From positions 62,001 to 126,000 of the forward strand of contig JACDTU010000022.1 of NCBI GenBank assembly GCA_022376465.1: DNA of 64,000 bases, read 5' to 3'. The stretch comes from Cubamyces lactineus (Eukaryota; Basidiomycota; Agaricomycetes; Polyporales; Polyporaceae). Position numbers and translations under genes: made by a program. The notes beneath the pieces were generated by a model. It did not search any database. It had not been told where the DNA came from and saw only the letters and a program-made list of their open reading frames with translations. This document shows, one piece after another, positions 49,380-61,200 of this stretch (within the stretch, counting starts at the first letter, position 1; each line of letters opens with the position of its first letter).

Positions 49380-49771
49380 TTGTTGCTCGAGCGCTTGCTC
49401 CTCCCGACGGGCGCGGGGGTGGTGGAACCAACTTACCAACTCAGTAGACTTAGAACAAGTTAGTAAATCTGAAGGAGCATCGACGTCCTTCCGGATCCGC
49501 TGCTTGAAGTACAATATGAAGCAGTGGAGTACAAGCGCATTTAATTTGGTACAAGGCTCAAGAATAGTGTAAAGAATAACGTAGACGATGCGATGCGATG
49601 CGCTCGAGCTTTCTCGGCCGCACCGAGCACGAGAGCTGAGCGCGCATCGACATCACCATGGTAGTGGTGGTGGTATCTGAGGCTCATGCGGGTATCTCTG
49701 ACCCCCACATACGCGTCTTACCTAGGTGCAGCTCGAGCACCCTCCGGAAGAGGCCTCTCGTCCTCTCGTCC
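49380..49771. other. intergenic, no gene recognised
   Basis: Between tRNA-Ser and the 3' end of the DUF6534 gene; nothing supported. Confidence 0.45.
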
Positions 49772-52700
49772 TTAGCTCAACGACGCCCCGGGTCCACCCC
49801 AAAGCCACACACCCCGCTCGTCCTCCATACACCCAACGCCCGCTCGCCGCTCTCCCTCTCTCTCCCCTGCCCTCTCCGCCTCCGCCTCCTGCGCACTTCC
49901 TTTCGCCAACACCCTCCCCAGCTCCTTGTCCTTCTCGCGCTCGCGCTCGGCCCCCTGCAAATCGCCCAGCCGCAACCCCCTTCTGCTCTCCCTCGCCGCA
50001 GACACCATGCGCGTGTACCGGTCCCGGTCCCGCCCCGCGCTGCTCCCGCTCCCGTACACGCTCCCCCGGTGGCCCGAGGCGGCGTACGCGCTGATGCTCC
50101 GCCGCGTCTCGCCAGGGTCGCGGTCCATCTCGGACGACGTCGTCGAGTATGCGCTGGGGAGGCGCGGGCGGGAGGGACGAGGGGGGAGGAGGGGGTTCGG
50201 GGAGGGGGAACGCCGGCCTGGTGGTTGTTCTTGGTCTTGAGTGTGTGGTTGCGCCTGTGTTTGTGTGTGTGCTTGTGCGTGAGAGAGGGAGCCCTGGAAG
50301 CGTATCGGTATATGCGTTTTACGATCTTTAGGAGGAGTGTTCGGAGCGTCCGCATTGACTGGAGTGACTGGGGTAACAGGCGTGCGCGGGGTAGTTGGCG
50401 TACCCGGCATGCTCATTGAGGCTGAGAACGAGCACGACGGCGTCGAGGACGAGTAGCTCGCGAACCGGAGCGGGGAGAGCGCACGCTCTGGCTCCGGGAG
50501 GAACGGGGCTCCAAGCGAATCTCTGTCTCTGTACGAGCTCAGCCTCGTGCTCATGCTCAAGTTCGGGTCCGTGCGAGTCGCTGCTTTGTGTGCCGTCCCC
50601 TCAACGCCCGTGTGCATATCGGACCCAGAAGCAAGCGGGTGCGTCATACTGGCGCGGGGGCTCCCCGGAGTGAGCGCAAGTGCAGGTGCAGGTGCAGGGG
50701 CGGGGCTGAGCGGATCGATCGGGTTCGCATACACCGCCGCCGACTCCGCCAGGGGATGTCGCGCACCCAAACCTGACGTTCCAGCCGGCAAAGGCAGCGT
50801 GTTAGTCACCGCCGTAGCGGACGATGCGCCCGAGTCGGTGTACGAATGCATCCTCGGCATGCCACCGAGCGCGATCGCGTGCGGGTGTGCGGGGAACGCA
50901 ACGCTCACGCCGACACCGACACCGAGGACGGTCTCGACGACGCCCTCGTGCGTGCGCACGTCCGGGTGGCTCAGCCGCGGGACGCGCAGCGTCTGCGGGG
51001 GACTCGTGCGGCTCCACTCCGTCGTCTCTCCCATAGCGGGATACGCGTCGGCTTCGTTTGGGGACGCACGGGGGGCATTATGCGGCGAGAGCGCGTGGGA
51101 GGGATTGGGCGAAGGCTGCGAGATATGGATGAGCTGGATGGAGGACGCGGAGGCGGATGCGGAGAAGGGCGGGAACGACCCAAAGGGGGAGTGTTTCTGG
51201 TCGAGTGGATCTCCTAGCCGGACTGGATGGCGCGCGCGTGCTGGAGGGAAGAAGGAGCTGTATGTCCGTGTGCGGCGATGGCGGGGGTTGGATGAGGGGT
51301 ACAGAGAAGTGCGGGCGTTGAGCCTGGTGATGGGGTCGAGGGATAAGTGAAGTAGTCCATGGATGAGAGACAGCGAAAAGAGGGGGGTGGACTTACATGG
51401 CCATGTAGGAGTTTATGTACACTGAAGGACATCAGTCACAGAGAAAGGGAAAAGGAGCATAGAAACGCGCACATTTGATCACAAGGAACTCTATCGCGAC
51501 AGGAATGAACGTCTTCGGAAATGCGGCCATCTATCAACGTTAAGTGTTCTGTTAGCCGCATTCACTCGGAGAAAGACTGTTAGGTGGATGTACCATTGCC
51601 ATAGTTATTACGGAACAGATACTACACACGTTGGCACGATCGGGATGAGCAGTAAGACGCAGGAAGATAAAGCGAGAGTGACAAGGTAACGTACCTTGTA
51701 ATGACGCCAGTGTTCACGGTGTACACCATAAGCGTCCTGATCGGTCCGTTCACCCTACAAAAACACGACCAGATGTTCAAGCGCCCCGAAGGTATCACCC
51801 ATGCAACGAAACGAAGACGTACGCCGCAGATTTAGGGCGACACCGCGCCAGGAAGTAGCACAGCGTCCCAGCGATGACCCCGTCGATAATAATGGACGAA
51901 GCCAGGGGAACGTACGTCGCGCACTGCGCGGCGCCAGAGCAACGTCAAGTCAGTTCAATTGCAGTCCCCGACGAGCTAGTTGGAATGATGCGAGACGTAC
52001 GGGCGAATGTGCGAGGGCGTCGAATGAATCGAGCCTGATGCTGCAGAAGGAAACACGAGGGCAGTATTAGGATGCGGGCGATACGCGGATGTGGCGGTCG
52101 TTCGGCTCACGTCTCATAGCACATCACTGCAGACGAACGTGGTTGTTCAGGTGAGCGTTAGCCGGAATTTGCGTGAGGACCGCCGTACGCACCAACTACG
52201 ATTGCTGAAAGGTTGGGTGGCTCGCGTTAGCGTACGGTGCATGCATAAGATGAGTGTATGCGACGCCGCACCATATCCGATAATCACGAGCACGCTCTGC
52301 GAAGTGTGAGTTCATGTTGATATCTTGGTAATACGACGACGTTACTCGACCTACCACGAACCACGGCATGACGCGGCGCATTATCCAGTGCGTCGCGCTA
52401 GCATGCACGGGCATCTTCTGTCTGCTCCACCTGCGGGCTTCTTTGCCAAAGGGTTCTACGCGGGCATCGATGGCGAGAACTAGTCCACGACCATGTTTGT
52501 ACGATGCCGGTCGAATGAATTGTCAAGAGGACTTACGCGTCCACAAGCGGGATGTGTACAGACTAGCGAGCATGCAATGAGTAACGTTGACGCGCGCTAG
52601 TCCCCCTGCACGCACGTAGCCACGATCGATGATGAGGGCTTCTACTCACGTGTGTACTGAGGAGACGACGAGGCTCTGATGGGGGTGAGTCCAGGGACGT

Positions 52701-53170
52701 TGCGGAAGTCAAGGTGACCTACGTCGACAACAATTCGGAGCTGGACGCTACATTCAGCAAGGGTGTGCAGTAGTATCGACAACCAGAGCATACCTTGAAA
52801 CTCCACACGATCTGGGAAAGAGCGTCGGGGTTGGCATTATTCGAAACGAGGTAATGATAGACAAAGTGCGCGCTCAGGGCAAGGTGTAGCGCGTCCAGGA
52901 ACCTAAACAATGATCGAGATCAGCACAGAACTAAAGAAGTATGTGAAAACGAGCACGCGCCAGAGCCAAGATACGGCGAGCTTCCTCCACGCTCTGTCCG
53001 AAGGATACTGCTGAAAATAGACAAGAGTCTGGAGCATCGTCACGCCAAACAGCCTAGCACATAATGAGCGCCGCGTGGGTGTGCAGAGAAAGGAAAGAAG
53101 CGCACACGGAGGATACCAGGACGCCGATGAAGAGGGCGCCGTAGGTGGGATTGAGATTGATGTGCGACAT
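49772..53170 (-). CDS. DUF6534-type seven-helix membrane protein with a long disordered C-terminal tail
   Basis: Assembled across many short exons from ATG 53170. Exon 1 53106-53170 (MSHINLNPTYGALFIGVLVS), exon 2 52961-53053 (LFGVTMLQTLVYFQQYPSD), exon 3 52794-52902 (FLDALHLALSAHFVYHYLV), then tiny exons 52723-52740, 52650-52675 and 52537-52562 (TLYTSRLW). Later pieces read SVLVIIGYGAASHTLI, ASSIIIDGVIAGTLCYFLAR, RTLMVYTVNTGVITS and YINSYMAMLNAR, the typical ending of the family. A single exon (about 51320 to 49772) adds a Pro/Ser-rich tail of about 500 residues. DUF6534 proteins are basidiomycete membrane proteins of unknown function. The middle exons are tentative. The exon 2 donor appears to be GC (TG|GCGCGT). 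Confidence 0.78.
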
Positions 53171-54180
53171 GCCTCACGAAGTCGGCGGATGGAGGCTTCG
53201 TGGGGGCGTCGACGAGGGGGCCAAAAGGTAGGGAGCGGAGGGGAATGGGAGATCAAAAGAGAGCACGAGAGAGAGGGACAGACGGGGGAGAGGAGAGGGA
53301 GGGGGTTGGGAGGGAACGGGGGGAGACATGGAGGAGGGACGTGGCGGGGAAAGGAGCGGGAGGGAGGAGGAGGGAGAGACGTCGGCGGAGGAGGAATAGC
53401 ATCCTGCTGTCCGTACTCGGCCTCGATTGCCTCTTCTCTGTCGCTTCCTCCATGCCACACACGTCGTCCCCCCCCCTCCATGCATCCGTCCCCTTTACAG
53501 CACTCCTCCTCTCTTTCTCGCATCTCACCCCCCGTGATGGTCGCCCAATCGCGCTGGTCGAGGCTGAAATCGTGTCAGACCTCCGTCCGACCGCACGCGA
53601 TGGCGAACCCATCGCTCGCAGTGGTGGACAGAACTGCAGATCCCCCAGATCCTCCCCTGGGCGCAGCTTAATCGAAACATGTGGCTGTGTCACTTAACCT
53701 TGCTTATATTGACCGCCCGTCATGGTGGCGTTGGCGGCTACTGCCTCTGCCGCTGCACATGCATGTTCTCTGCCATCGGCACCTACCTCTCCTGCCCACT
53801 ACGCTCTTTTCAGCAAGCGACTGTCCTAATGATCCACCACGTCAGTGCTCATACCGTTCCGAGAGAAACGTCGGCCGCCGCGCTTGGCTCACTGTCTGCT
53901 CAGCACCATTCCGTCATATCACTCACTCCGATTCACGACGGACTTCCTGAGCATGAGTACCAGGGCCCCCCAGTCTTGAAGTCGTTGAACGATGCATCAT
54001 ATTGCGATGCTCGCTTGCGCTTGTAAAGTACTACCCGAGTAGTTATCAAGGCTTGTGCCATCTCCAGGGCAATCGGTGGTCTACATGGATCCGAGGAAAG
54101 CTTGTTCGACGTTGTTGGCGTTCAGACTCTGTCAAGACGCCGGCGCCCAACGGAGAAATCTACAAGCGCCCATGAAACAA
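53171..54180. other. intergenic with strand-biased purine/pyrimidine tracts
   Basis: About 53195-53390 is G+A-rich on the plus strand and 53420-53530 C+T-rich. This is the promoter region of the DUF6534 gene. Overlapping frames on both strands here are by-products of the composition. Confidence 0.5.
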
Positions 54181-54276
54181 GACACTATAGCCAAGTGGTT
54201 AAGGCGACAGATTAGAACCGTATGGCTTACAATCTGTTTCCCTCTGGGAGCGTAGGTTCGAACCCTACTAGTGTCG
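54181..54276 (+). tRNA. tRNA-Ser (AGA) with a 14-nt intron
   Basis: Same tRNA as the two above on the opposite strand; intron CCGTATGGCTTACA; followed by TTTCTTTTTT as a Pol III terminator (54278-54287). It stands 343 nt upstream of QCR6. Confidence 0.95.
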
Positions 54277-54287
54277 TTTCTTTTTTG

Positions 54288-54618
54288 AGCCGCGTAGTGC
54301 ACACCACGGGGTGGGGTGAGAGGACCAAGAGTAAATGCCGCAGAGCAACCTATTCGAACTGACCTTCTCAATGCTACTCAAAATCCCTGTTGACTCGGCG
54401 GTGAGCCCAGGGAGGAGAACGTCGGGAGTCGGGACGAGGCCAATCGGGAACGGCCGATTGCACGCGCCTCTAGAAGCGCCCGAGCTCTTCCGTTCGCAGC
54501 CGTACACTAGCCGTACGGGCCTCTCGGTCGTTGAACGTCGCCAACTGCCTACGTTTCGTCGTCGCTCTGCGTCACCGCTGCTGCTGCTGCTCGCTGTCTC
54601 TTGCATCGTGCGCCAGAA
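54288..54618. other. promoter region of QCR6
   Basis: No coding segment supported; the stretch just upstream of the ATG is C+T-rich with CTG repeats (about 54575-54595). Confidence 0.4.
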
Positions 54619-55324
54619 ATGAGTCTCTCGTCGTTTTTCTCCTCGTTCCTGCCCGTCGTGCACGCGGACGCTCCCGAGGAGAAGGAGGTGAAGGAGGAGG
54701 CTGCCCCCCAGCAGGAGGAGGAGGAGGCGGCCCAGGAGGAGCCCCAGGAAGAGGAGGAGGAGGCCGAGGAGCCTGAAGACGTGCGTAGACCATTTGCGTT
54801 TTTTGTTAGGTCGTGCGCGCGATGCTGACGTGTGGGGTGTGGGCCTGTGGACGGGACGGGTGGGTGTGACATGACAGCCTTTGCCTGCGCTCCAGGAGGA
54901 GTGCGCGGAGTCGGCGAAGTGCGCGCCGCTGACGAAGCACTTCCTGCACTGCGAGGAGAAGGTCAACGCTGGCGAGGGCTTCAAGGGCGAGGACTGCATT
55001 GAGGAATTGTGAGTGTCTGCTGTGTCTCTACGCCAGTGTATGTACGGTGTGCTGACTGGGTTTTGTAGCTGTAAGTGCTTAGAGAAGTCCCACGCGATAA
55101 TTTGCTCACGTTTAAATTGCCTTGGCTGCTCTTCCTTCAAACAGACCAGTAAGTGTTCAACGGTCATGACGCTCTGCAGAGCAGTACTGACGGGCATTGT
55201 ACAGCATGATGCACTGTGTCAACGTATGTCCACGAGCCTCTATCTCCATCGCTGTACCAATACTCATCCGTGTTCTTCATCCCAGGGCTGCGTCGCGCCA
55301 AAACTCTTCTCCAAGCTCAAGTAG
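54619..55324 (+). CDS. QCR6: ubiquinol-cytochrome c reductase hinge protein (complex III subunit 6)
   Basis: Exons 54619-54780, 54896-55008, 55069-55070 (CT), 55145-55148 (ACCA), 55205-55223 and 55286-55324; 112 residues. The N-terminal half is Glu-rich; the core CAPLTKHFLHCEEKVNAGEG, CIEEFYHMMHCVN and VAPKLFSKLK is the acidic hinge protein that helps cytochrome c1 meet cytochrome c at the inner mitochondrial membrane. Cysteines are placed for the two CX-type disulfides of the family. All introns are GT-AG. The two microexons supply Tyr-His in the FYHMMH segment, matching the FFH of homologues; skipping both would still leave the frame intact, so their use needs RNA evidence. Confidence 0.9.
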
Positions 55325-55820
55325 AGGAGACCCTTAGCCTAGTTAATTCAGGTGTGTTCCGTACATCTACACCCTGCAATGCGAACGCGACGCTGACGTA
55401 GCTTGTCTTTTCGTACAGCTTAGAGTAGTCTCTGACGCATGCAGCGCCACGTCGCTAATGAGACCTTCACAACGTTTTTCTCGTGGACATTGCAACCTAT
55501 GCTCGTGTTTGTCTGACACACACTCTCCGGCACTTCGCGACTTCCTTCGAAGTCGGGCACCTGTCTGCGTAAAGAGCACACTTACAATTTTATGCCACAC
55601 TCACTAGGTATACGAAGGGCCTGGGTGAAGAGGACTGTGCCCGTAAGACTCACACGCCTGGCATTGGCCGTTCCTGTGAGCGCACCCTCTTAGCGCACCA
55701 GCGGCAGAAAGACCAATACACTTTGTCACATGCGATGCTCGCTCAACTCGTTGGTTGCTGGACGCTGACGTGCAATGCCCAACTCGTGTCCAGATTTGGT
55801 GTCCTGTTCTGACAGGATGG
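55325..55820. other. intergenic between QCR6 and the EMC1 remnant
   Basis: No gene recognised; this is the left boundary zone of the tandem duplication described below. Confidence 0.4.
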
Positions 55821-56450
55821 TGTGTGCTCTGTGGAAGCGACGCTGGCATAGAACTGGCTTGTGTATCATCATTACGACGAGGTAGGCCCAGGACAGCCGA
55901 AAAGATATCGCATCGTGTCGGTGGAGTTGTACGAGGGGCACGGCGTCGCTGAGGAGTCTTAGAGGTATCGCGATGAATCCCCCTTGTGCGCGCGCTGGGC
56001 CTGACTGCTGTGGCAGTTCGGAACTGACGTTGCTCGCGAACGAGACGACGTCGCGCGGTGTCACGACGCGGTCGCCCATGTCGACGAGCTACGGCATCAG
56101 TATGAAGGACATCATTGGTGCGTCATTGTCAGCCCTCCAGCCTGCCTGACGGGCCTAACGTACTCTGTCATGCAGTTGCGAATGAGAACAACCAGAACTA
56201 ATCGTTCCCCCGCCGCTTCCTTGACCCGCGCCGGCCGAAACGAAAGCCAACTGCAACTGCGCAAGGAATGGAGGAGTGGCTGATCCAGTACGACCCGAAG
56301 CGCGTCCTCTCGCACCACTACCAGGTACGTCCTCCACCCTCGCCTCCGCTCTCGTGCATGGACTCAACTGACTTATACGTATGTGTATGTGAACAGGTGG
56401 CGAAGATCGGCCTGTTCTCGACGCAGGTCACGCCGTCGAACACGTAGGGA
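55821..56450 (+). pseudogene. decayed copy of the 3' part of EMC1
   Basis: Matches the genuine gene at about 61207-61942, including intron positions (segments GAACTGGCTTGTGTATCAT, GGTGGAGTTGTACGAGGGGC, ATCAGTATGAAGGACATCAT). It has an early stop (GGCATAGAAC for GGTGGAGAAC), small deletions and a missing stretch of about 60 nt before CTGTTCTCGACGC. The start of the gene is absent. It is therefore a tandem duplicate fragment, not a gene. Confidence 0.85.
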
Positions 56451-56965
56451 GGAGAGCTCCCCGACCCGAGCTCCTACAATGCCGCCTCGGCGTAAAATCG
56501 TCACGGCTTTGTGTGCAACCGCATATACCCTGCTAGTCTATGGATACGTGTAGAATGATTAGTTGTGCGCACAGCGGAGAGAGTCTGGCCGGGAGGAAGC
56601 CTGGCTAGGACGAGCCGACTCAACGTAACCTGAGCCTGTAGTAGGCTGTGAAGAAGGTCACGAATTCAACTCCGCCGCTTGCGTGGCGCGGGCAACCTCA
56701 TCGGAAGAAGAGTATGAGACTACCAATTCTACTTCAGGAACCACAGTCCAAACACATATCATAGAGACGCAACCTCTCTCACGAACCGCCCAGGATGCAA
56801 CAATCGGTACTCGAGGACGTCGCCAGCCACAATGCACAGCCTGGTGGTTGTATTGATTTTCACCACCACCTCGGGCGAGAGGCCATCGACTTCGTGCGTA
56901 TAAACTTGTATAACGAAAGACTTGCCTCTTATTAGTCGGCGATGAGATAGATATGCCTTGACGGC
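56451..56965. other. sequence between EMC1 remnant and kinase-like gene
   Basis: Nothing coding recognised; a first exon of the kinase-like gene could lie here but I cannot place it. Confidence 0.35.
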
Positions 56966-57890
56966 TTGGCTCTGGATAACCAGGGAAGACCCGTTGAGCT
57001 AACCCTGCCACGAGTAAACCCCCTCATACCCAGCCTCGACGATCCTCCAAGAGACGAACACGTGATAACACGTTCACTTGAGAAACTTTCCGGCGGTGCT
57101 TCAGAGCCTGTGTCAGGTCAAGAGCGCAGGCTGACAGTCAGACTATCCCTCAAGGATGCACCGATGGCAGTCACCGGCAGGTCGGCAGTTTACGAGGTGT
57201 CGGAGGCAGTTGTATTGTCTGTCGACAATACTCCCATCCCAGGCCTCCGCCTGCCTCCACTCGTTGCGAAAATCGCGAGGGAGACTACAGGCAGAAATCT
57301 CCACCACGAAGCTGGAATGTACCGCTTGCTCGACAGCGTGCAAGGCATCATAGTAGCTCGCTGCTACGGGTACTTCCGTGGATCCGTCAATCTCCGAGAA
57401 CTCGTCATAAAACCTTGGGACCCTCACGCCAAATTCCCCAGATCGGAGGATACGTTTGATATCTTCAGACCTCCCAATCCGTATGCCTCCCTCGGCATTC
57501 TCCTGTTGGAGAAGCTTGGGCCACCAGCCAGCACTTTGAGGACCGTACCCATTGGAATGCTGTTAGTCCATGAGCTCCTAGGTGTCTCCTTTCGCTGACT
57601 CTCCGTATAGAGAACAATTGCAGGAGATGGTGCGGACGCTAGTCGAATTAGACGTGACCCATGAGGACCTCTATGGCCGGAACGTACTTCACGCTCCGGA
57701 CCCGGAGTGCGGGGAAACCACGAGTGGTCATGGAGATTCGGGGAAGCCGTACACTTATCAATGGCGAATTATTGGCTTGGAGGACTGCAAGCCATCAGAC
57801 TTGGTGATGGAGGACAATCTCGGGGGAATGACGAACGATGTTGAAGAATTAGTGCATACTATCTATAGCAAGGCGGGAGGCATGTACTAG
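56966..57890 (+). CDS. protein kinase-like protein, 5' end unresolved
   Basis: Open frame to 57561, a 49-nt intron (GTTAGT...TATAG, with CTGAC), and 57611-57890. Recognisable segments are RSAVYEVSEAVVLSVDNTPI, LPPLVAKIARE, HEAGMYRLLDSVQGIIVARC and, in the second exon, LDVTHEDLYGRNVL, where HxDxxxxN matches a kinase catalytic loop, and WRIIGLEDCKPS where a kinase has DFG. The His-Glu-Asp loop and the missing DFG suggest a divergent or inactive kinase of the kind amplified in mushroom genomes. No ATG is present at the start of the frame (56966 is TTG; a stop lies at 56948). It lies inside the left copy of the EMC1 duplication but has no counterpart in the right copy. Confidence 0.6.
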
Positions 57891-57981
57891 GAGTAGACTC
57901 GGACCGGAGGCGTGTTTCAAGGATCTGCGCTGGTAGGATTCATGGTATGGAGAATCCGACACAGGTTATACTACTAGAACA

Positions 57982-58145
57982 ATACGTTTCATCCACCATG
58001 CAAAGTTCGTGGTGTGCATCCGACTGATTGCGCATCGATTCCCTCAATCCCAGCACGCACTGCTTTCAAACATTCTCGAGCTGCTCTCAAATAGCCACAG
58101 TAGACTCAACCAGCTGCCAATCTCATACCAGTAGTGACATATCCC
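57982..58145 (+). repeat. left copy of a duplicated intergenic segment
   Basis: Shares ATACGTTTCATCCACCATGC and CCAGCACGCACTGCTTTCAA with the segment downstream of EMC1 at 62377-62720; the right copy carries about 195 extra bases between these blocks. Confidence 0.75.
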
Positions 58146-58282
58146 AGGAAGCGACAGGCGCCCATATACAAGCGCCAATTGCCCCGCGTCGACAGGCGTA
58201 CGTACCGACAGCAGCGCGCGAGCACAGCGAACTTGTACTCTACCACACCCTCCGTTTGTTCTCCCTAGTCTAAAGAGCCTCA

Positions 58283-61200
58283 ATGAGGCTCTTGTCTCTA
58301 CTGCTCAGTGCAGCATGCGCATATGCGCTGCATGCCTCAGAGGCCGGCGTCGTTGATTGGCACAAACCGCTTGCTGGCGTCCCGCTCGTCCAGTCTCCAG
58401 CCACCGCACCTACCTTCCACCGACGCGAATATGAGAACGGCGCGACGCGGAGCGTCATCCTCACCGCCACGCAGAGCAATGTCCTCGCAGCGCTGAACCC
58501 TGCCAACGGCTCGCTAGGTGAGTGTGCTGGTTGTGTGTGGTGTACGATGCGGGACGGAATCATGGACGGACGCTGCCAAGTACAGAATGGCGACACCTCT
58601 TCGACGACGACGATCGCATACTGGCATATCGCAAGAATAACGAAGGTACGCCTCGGCATATTGACCCTTCGAACGTCTCACGAAGTATGGATACCGTGTG
58701 CAGTGGTAGCGGCCCTGTCTGGTCTAGGCGGCGCCTACCTCAGACTTTTCGACACCCTCAGCGGGGACCTTCTCCTGGAATCACGACTGCACAGCCCGGA
58801 GGTAGGACGCCTGTTTGAGCCCGAAGCGTTGGGTGCGGCGGTCGCGTTTGGGGCCGGGGAACAAGCCAAGGACGTTTACGTCCTCACGGACGGTCACGTC
58901 TTGCGCTGCATCGACAGACACACCGGAGACGTGAAGTGGGGATGGAGTGCACCAGACCAGACGTGAGTACGAGCGCCCTTCTCACTTGGCCGCGTGCCTT
59001 GCCTGTTTTCGTTATGGCCCTGTAGAACTGGGCGCAATGCGCACCAGAGATGCGAATTCAGTACCGCAGTTTCTGACGCTCATCACCCAGGTCCCTAGTA
59101 ATTTATTCGAAGATCGTTGCCACGCCCTCAACCGTTTATCTCCTCGGCCTCGCAAAATCCTTCTCGTCGTACACGCTGCACGTTACGTCTATTTCTCCCG
59201 CTACCGGCGAATTAGTTGCAAGCAGTGCCATTCCTTCAAGCGTTACCACTGGGTTCTCTGACGTAGTCGTCCTGCGCGACCTCCGAGCGCCAGAACTGGA
59301 CCCCCACCTCGTGTGGCTCGAGGAGAAGGTCTTGAAGTCATTCCAGCTGACCCCGGGCCTCAAGGCGAAGCCCGCCGTGAACAAGGGGGTGGCGTACAAA
59401 TCCGTCCACGACGTCGGCGTCTCCGAATACGGACAGCTTGTTGCCGTCAAGGAGGACGGTTCTGGTCGGGTAATTAGGCTAAGCTCTGAGGGGCTGAAGG
59501 TAATCTGGGAGTACTCAGACTCTGTACGTACAGCACAGCACTGGGTGCCCGAATACCATCCTGACCGTCTTCTCACAGGACAGCTCCCCACAACGTTCAG
59601 ATTCGATCTACGCCGGCGGTCTAGATGTCGATGGCTATCCGTACATCGCCCGGGTCTTCTGGTCGCACACGTTCAAGGTGAGTCGGGTCCCATTTGTGGA
59701 CGACGATGGTGCTCACCTTCCCACAGCAAGCCTCGGCTCATATCTTCGCGTCGCACCTCGCGGAGGGTAAGGGCCTCGTTACGGGATTTACCTTCCCATT
59801 CAAGACCAACGAGCACGGCATTATCAGCCACGTACGTTGCTCGTCTCCGCTCGTTCGTCGCTTTGCTTCATTCTGAGAGCACCTCTCTCAAGGTCGCCGT
59901 GGACGCAGCCAATCCGGAACCATACAGGGTCCTCGCGAGGCTGTTCCTCACGACATCCACCGGCGCAGTCCAGCTCTGGCAACACGACAAGCTGCAGTGG
60001 ACGCGCGAGGAGGGCCTGTCTGACATCCGCGTTGCCGAAATGGTCGAATTGCCCGAACGGAAAGTCGCAGCGCACGCCGGCGTCGAGAACGAGACGTTTG
60101 GGACGCGTCTCCGGCGCCAGCTCACCGACGCGCAGGTACGCAAAGCTCCAACTCGTCGGCTTCTGTGTGGAATCAACCGTGACCGCTTCGCTGCAGGATT
60201 TCCCGCAGTATGCCGCGAACTTTGTGCGGCGCTTCGTGACGGGCTCGTACGCCTCGGTGAGCGCCTCCGTCGCCCCGTCGGCGAACACCACCGAGCCCCC
60301 GTCGCGCGATGCATTTGGATTCAGAAAGGTCATCGTCGCGGTGACGTCCTATGGCAAGGTTTACGGCATCGATTCGGCGAATGGGGACGTCCTCTGGAGC
60401 CGCGTGTTCGGCCTCGGATGGGCGGCGCAAGTGGGTGGCCAAATCATCCCTGCGAAGCTCTTCGTGACTCGCACCGTGAGCGATGGCGAGACGCCGCAGG
60501 TCGTCATCGTCACGCAGCGCAAGGCAAACAACGTGAGACGATCGCCGCCTATAGCTCGATACGCGCCCACTGACTCATTGATTCACCCCTCCTCGCGCCG
60601 TCCCTAGGGCCTCGTTGACACCGTGCTGTTCCACGTAGATGCTCTGACCGGCGAAGACGCAAGGGGCAAGTCGCCCGCCGGGGACGTCCTCCAGGGCCAC
60701 GACATCGTGTCCGGGCCTATCGTCGAGGCCTTCCTGCTTCGCATTTCGGCCAGGCGCGTGGTCGTCCTCCTCGACGAATTTTTGCAAGTCCACCTCTACC
60801 CCGAGACGGACGAGGCGCAGCAGGCGTTCGAGAAGGCACTCCCGTCACTGCGCATCCCGCTCAAGTCCGGGCCCCCCGGCCAGCGCCGCCTTACCGGTCA
60901 TCAGATCCCTCCCCAGGTCGAGTTCACCGGGCGGCACATCGCGTACCCGACGTGGACGCTGCCCTTCCCGCCCACGGAGGACATCCGTACGGTCTTTGCG
61001 CGCCCCACAGACCCCGTCGCCTCGCTCGGGAAGGTCCTGGGCAACCGCACGACGCTGTACAAGTACCTGAACCCTAACCTTGTCGGGGTCGTCACAGGTC
61101 CGGCGGGCTCTGTGCCGCCGTCGAACGCGGCGACGTGCGGGGTGTACCTGATCGATGGCGCGAAGGGCACGGTGATTTACCACGCGGTGCTCCCGTCTGT

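Noticed and set aside
53075..53671. Plus-strand frame rich in Gly, Arg and Glu
   Set aside because: Produced by the purine-rich tract opposite the first exons of the DUF6534 gene.
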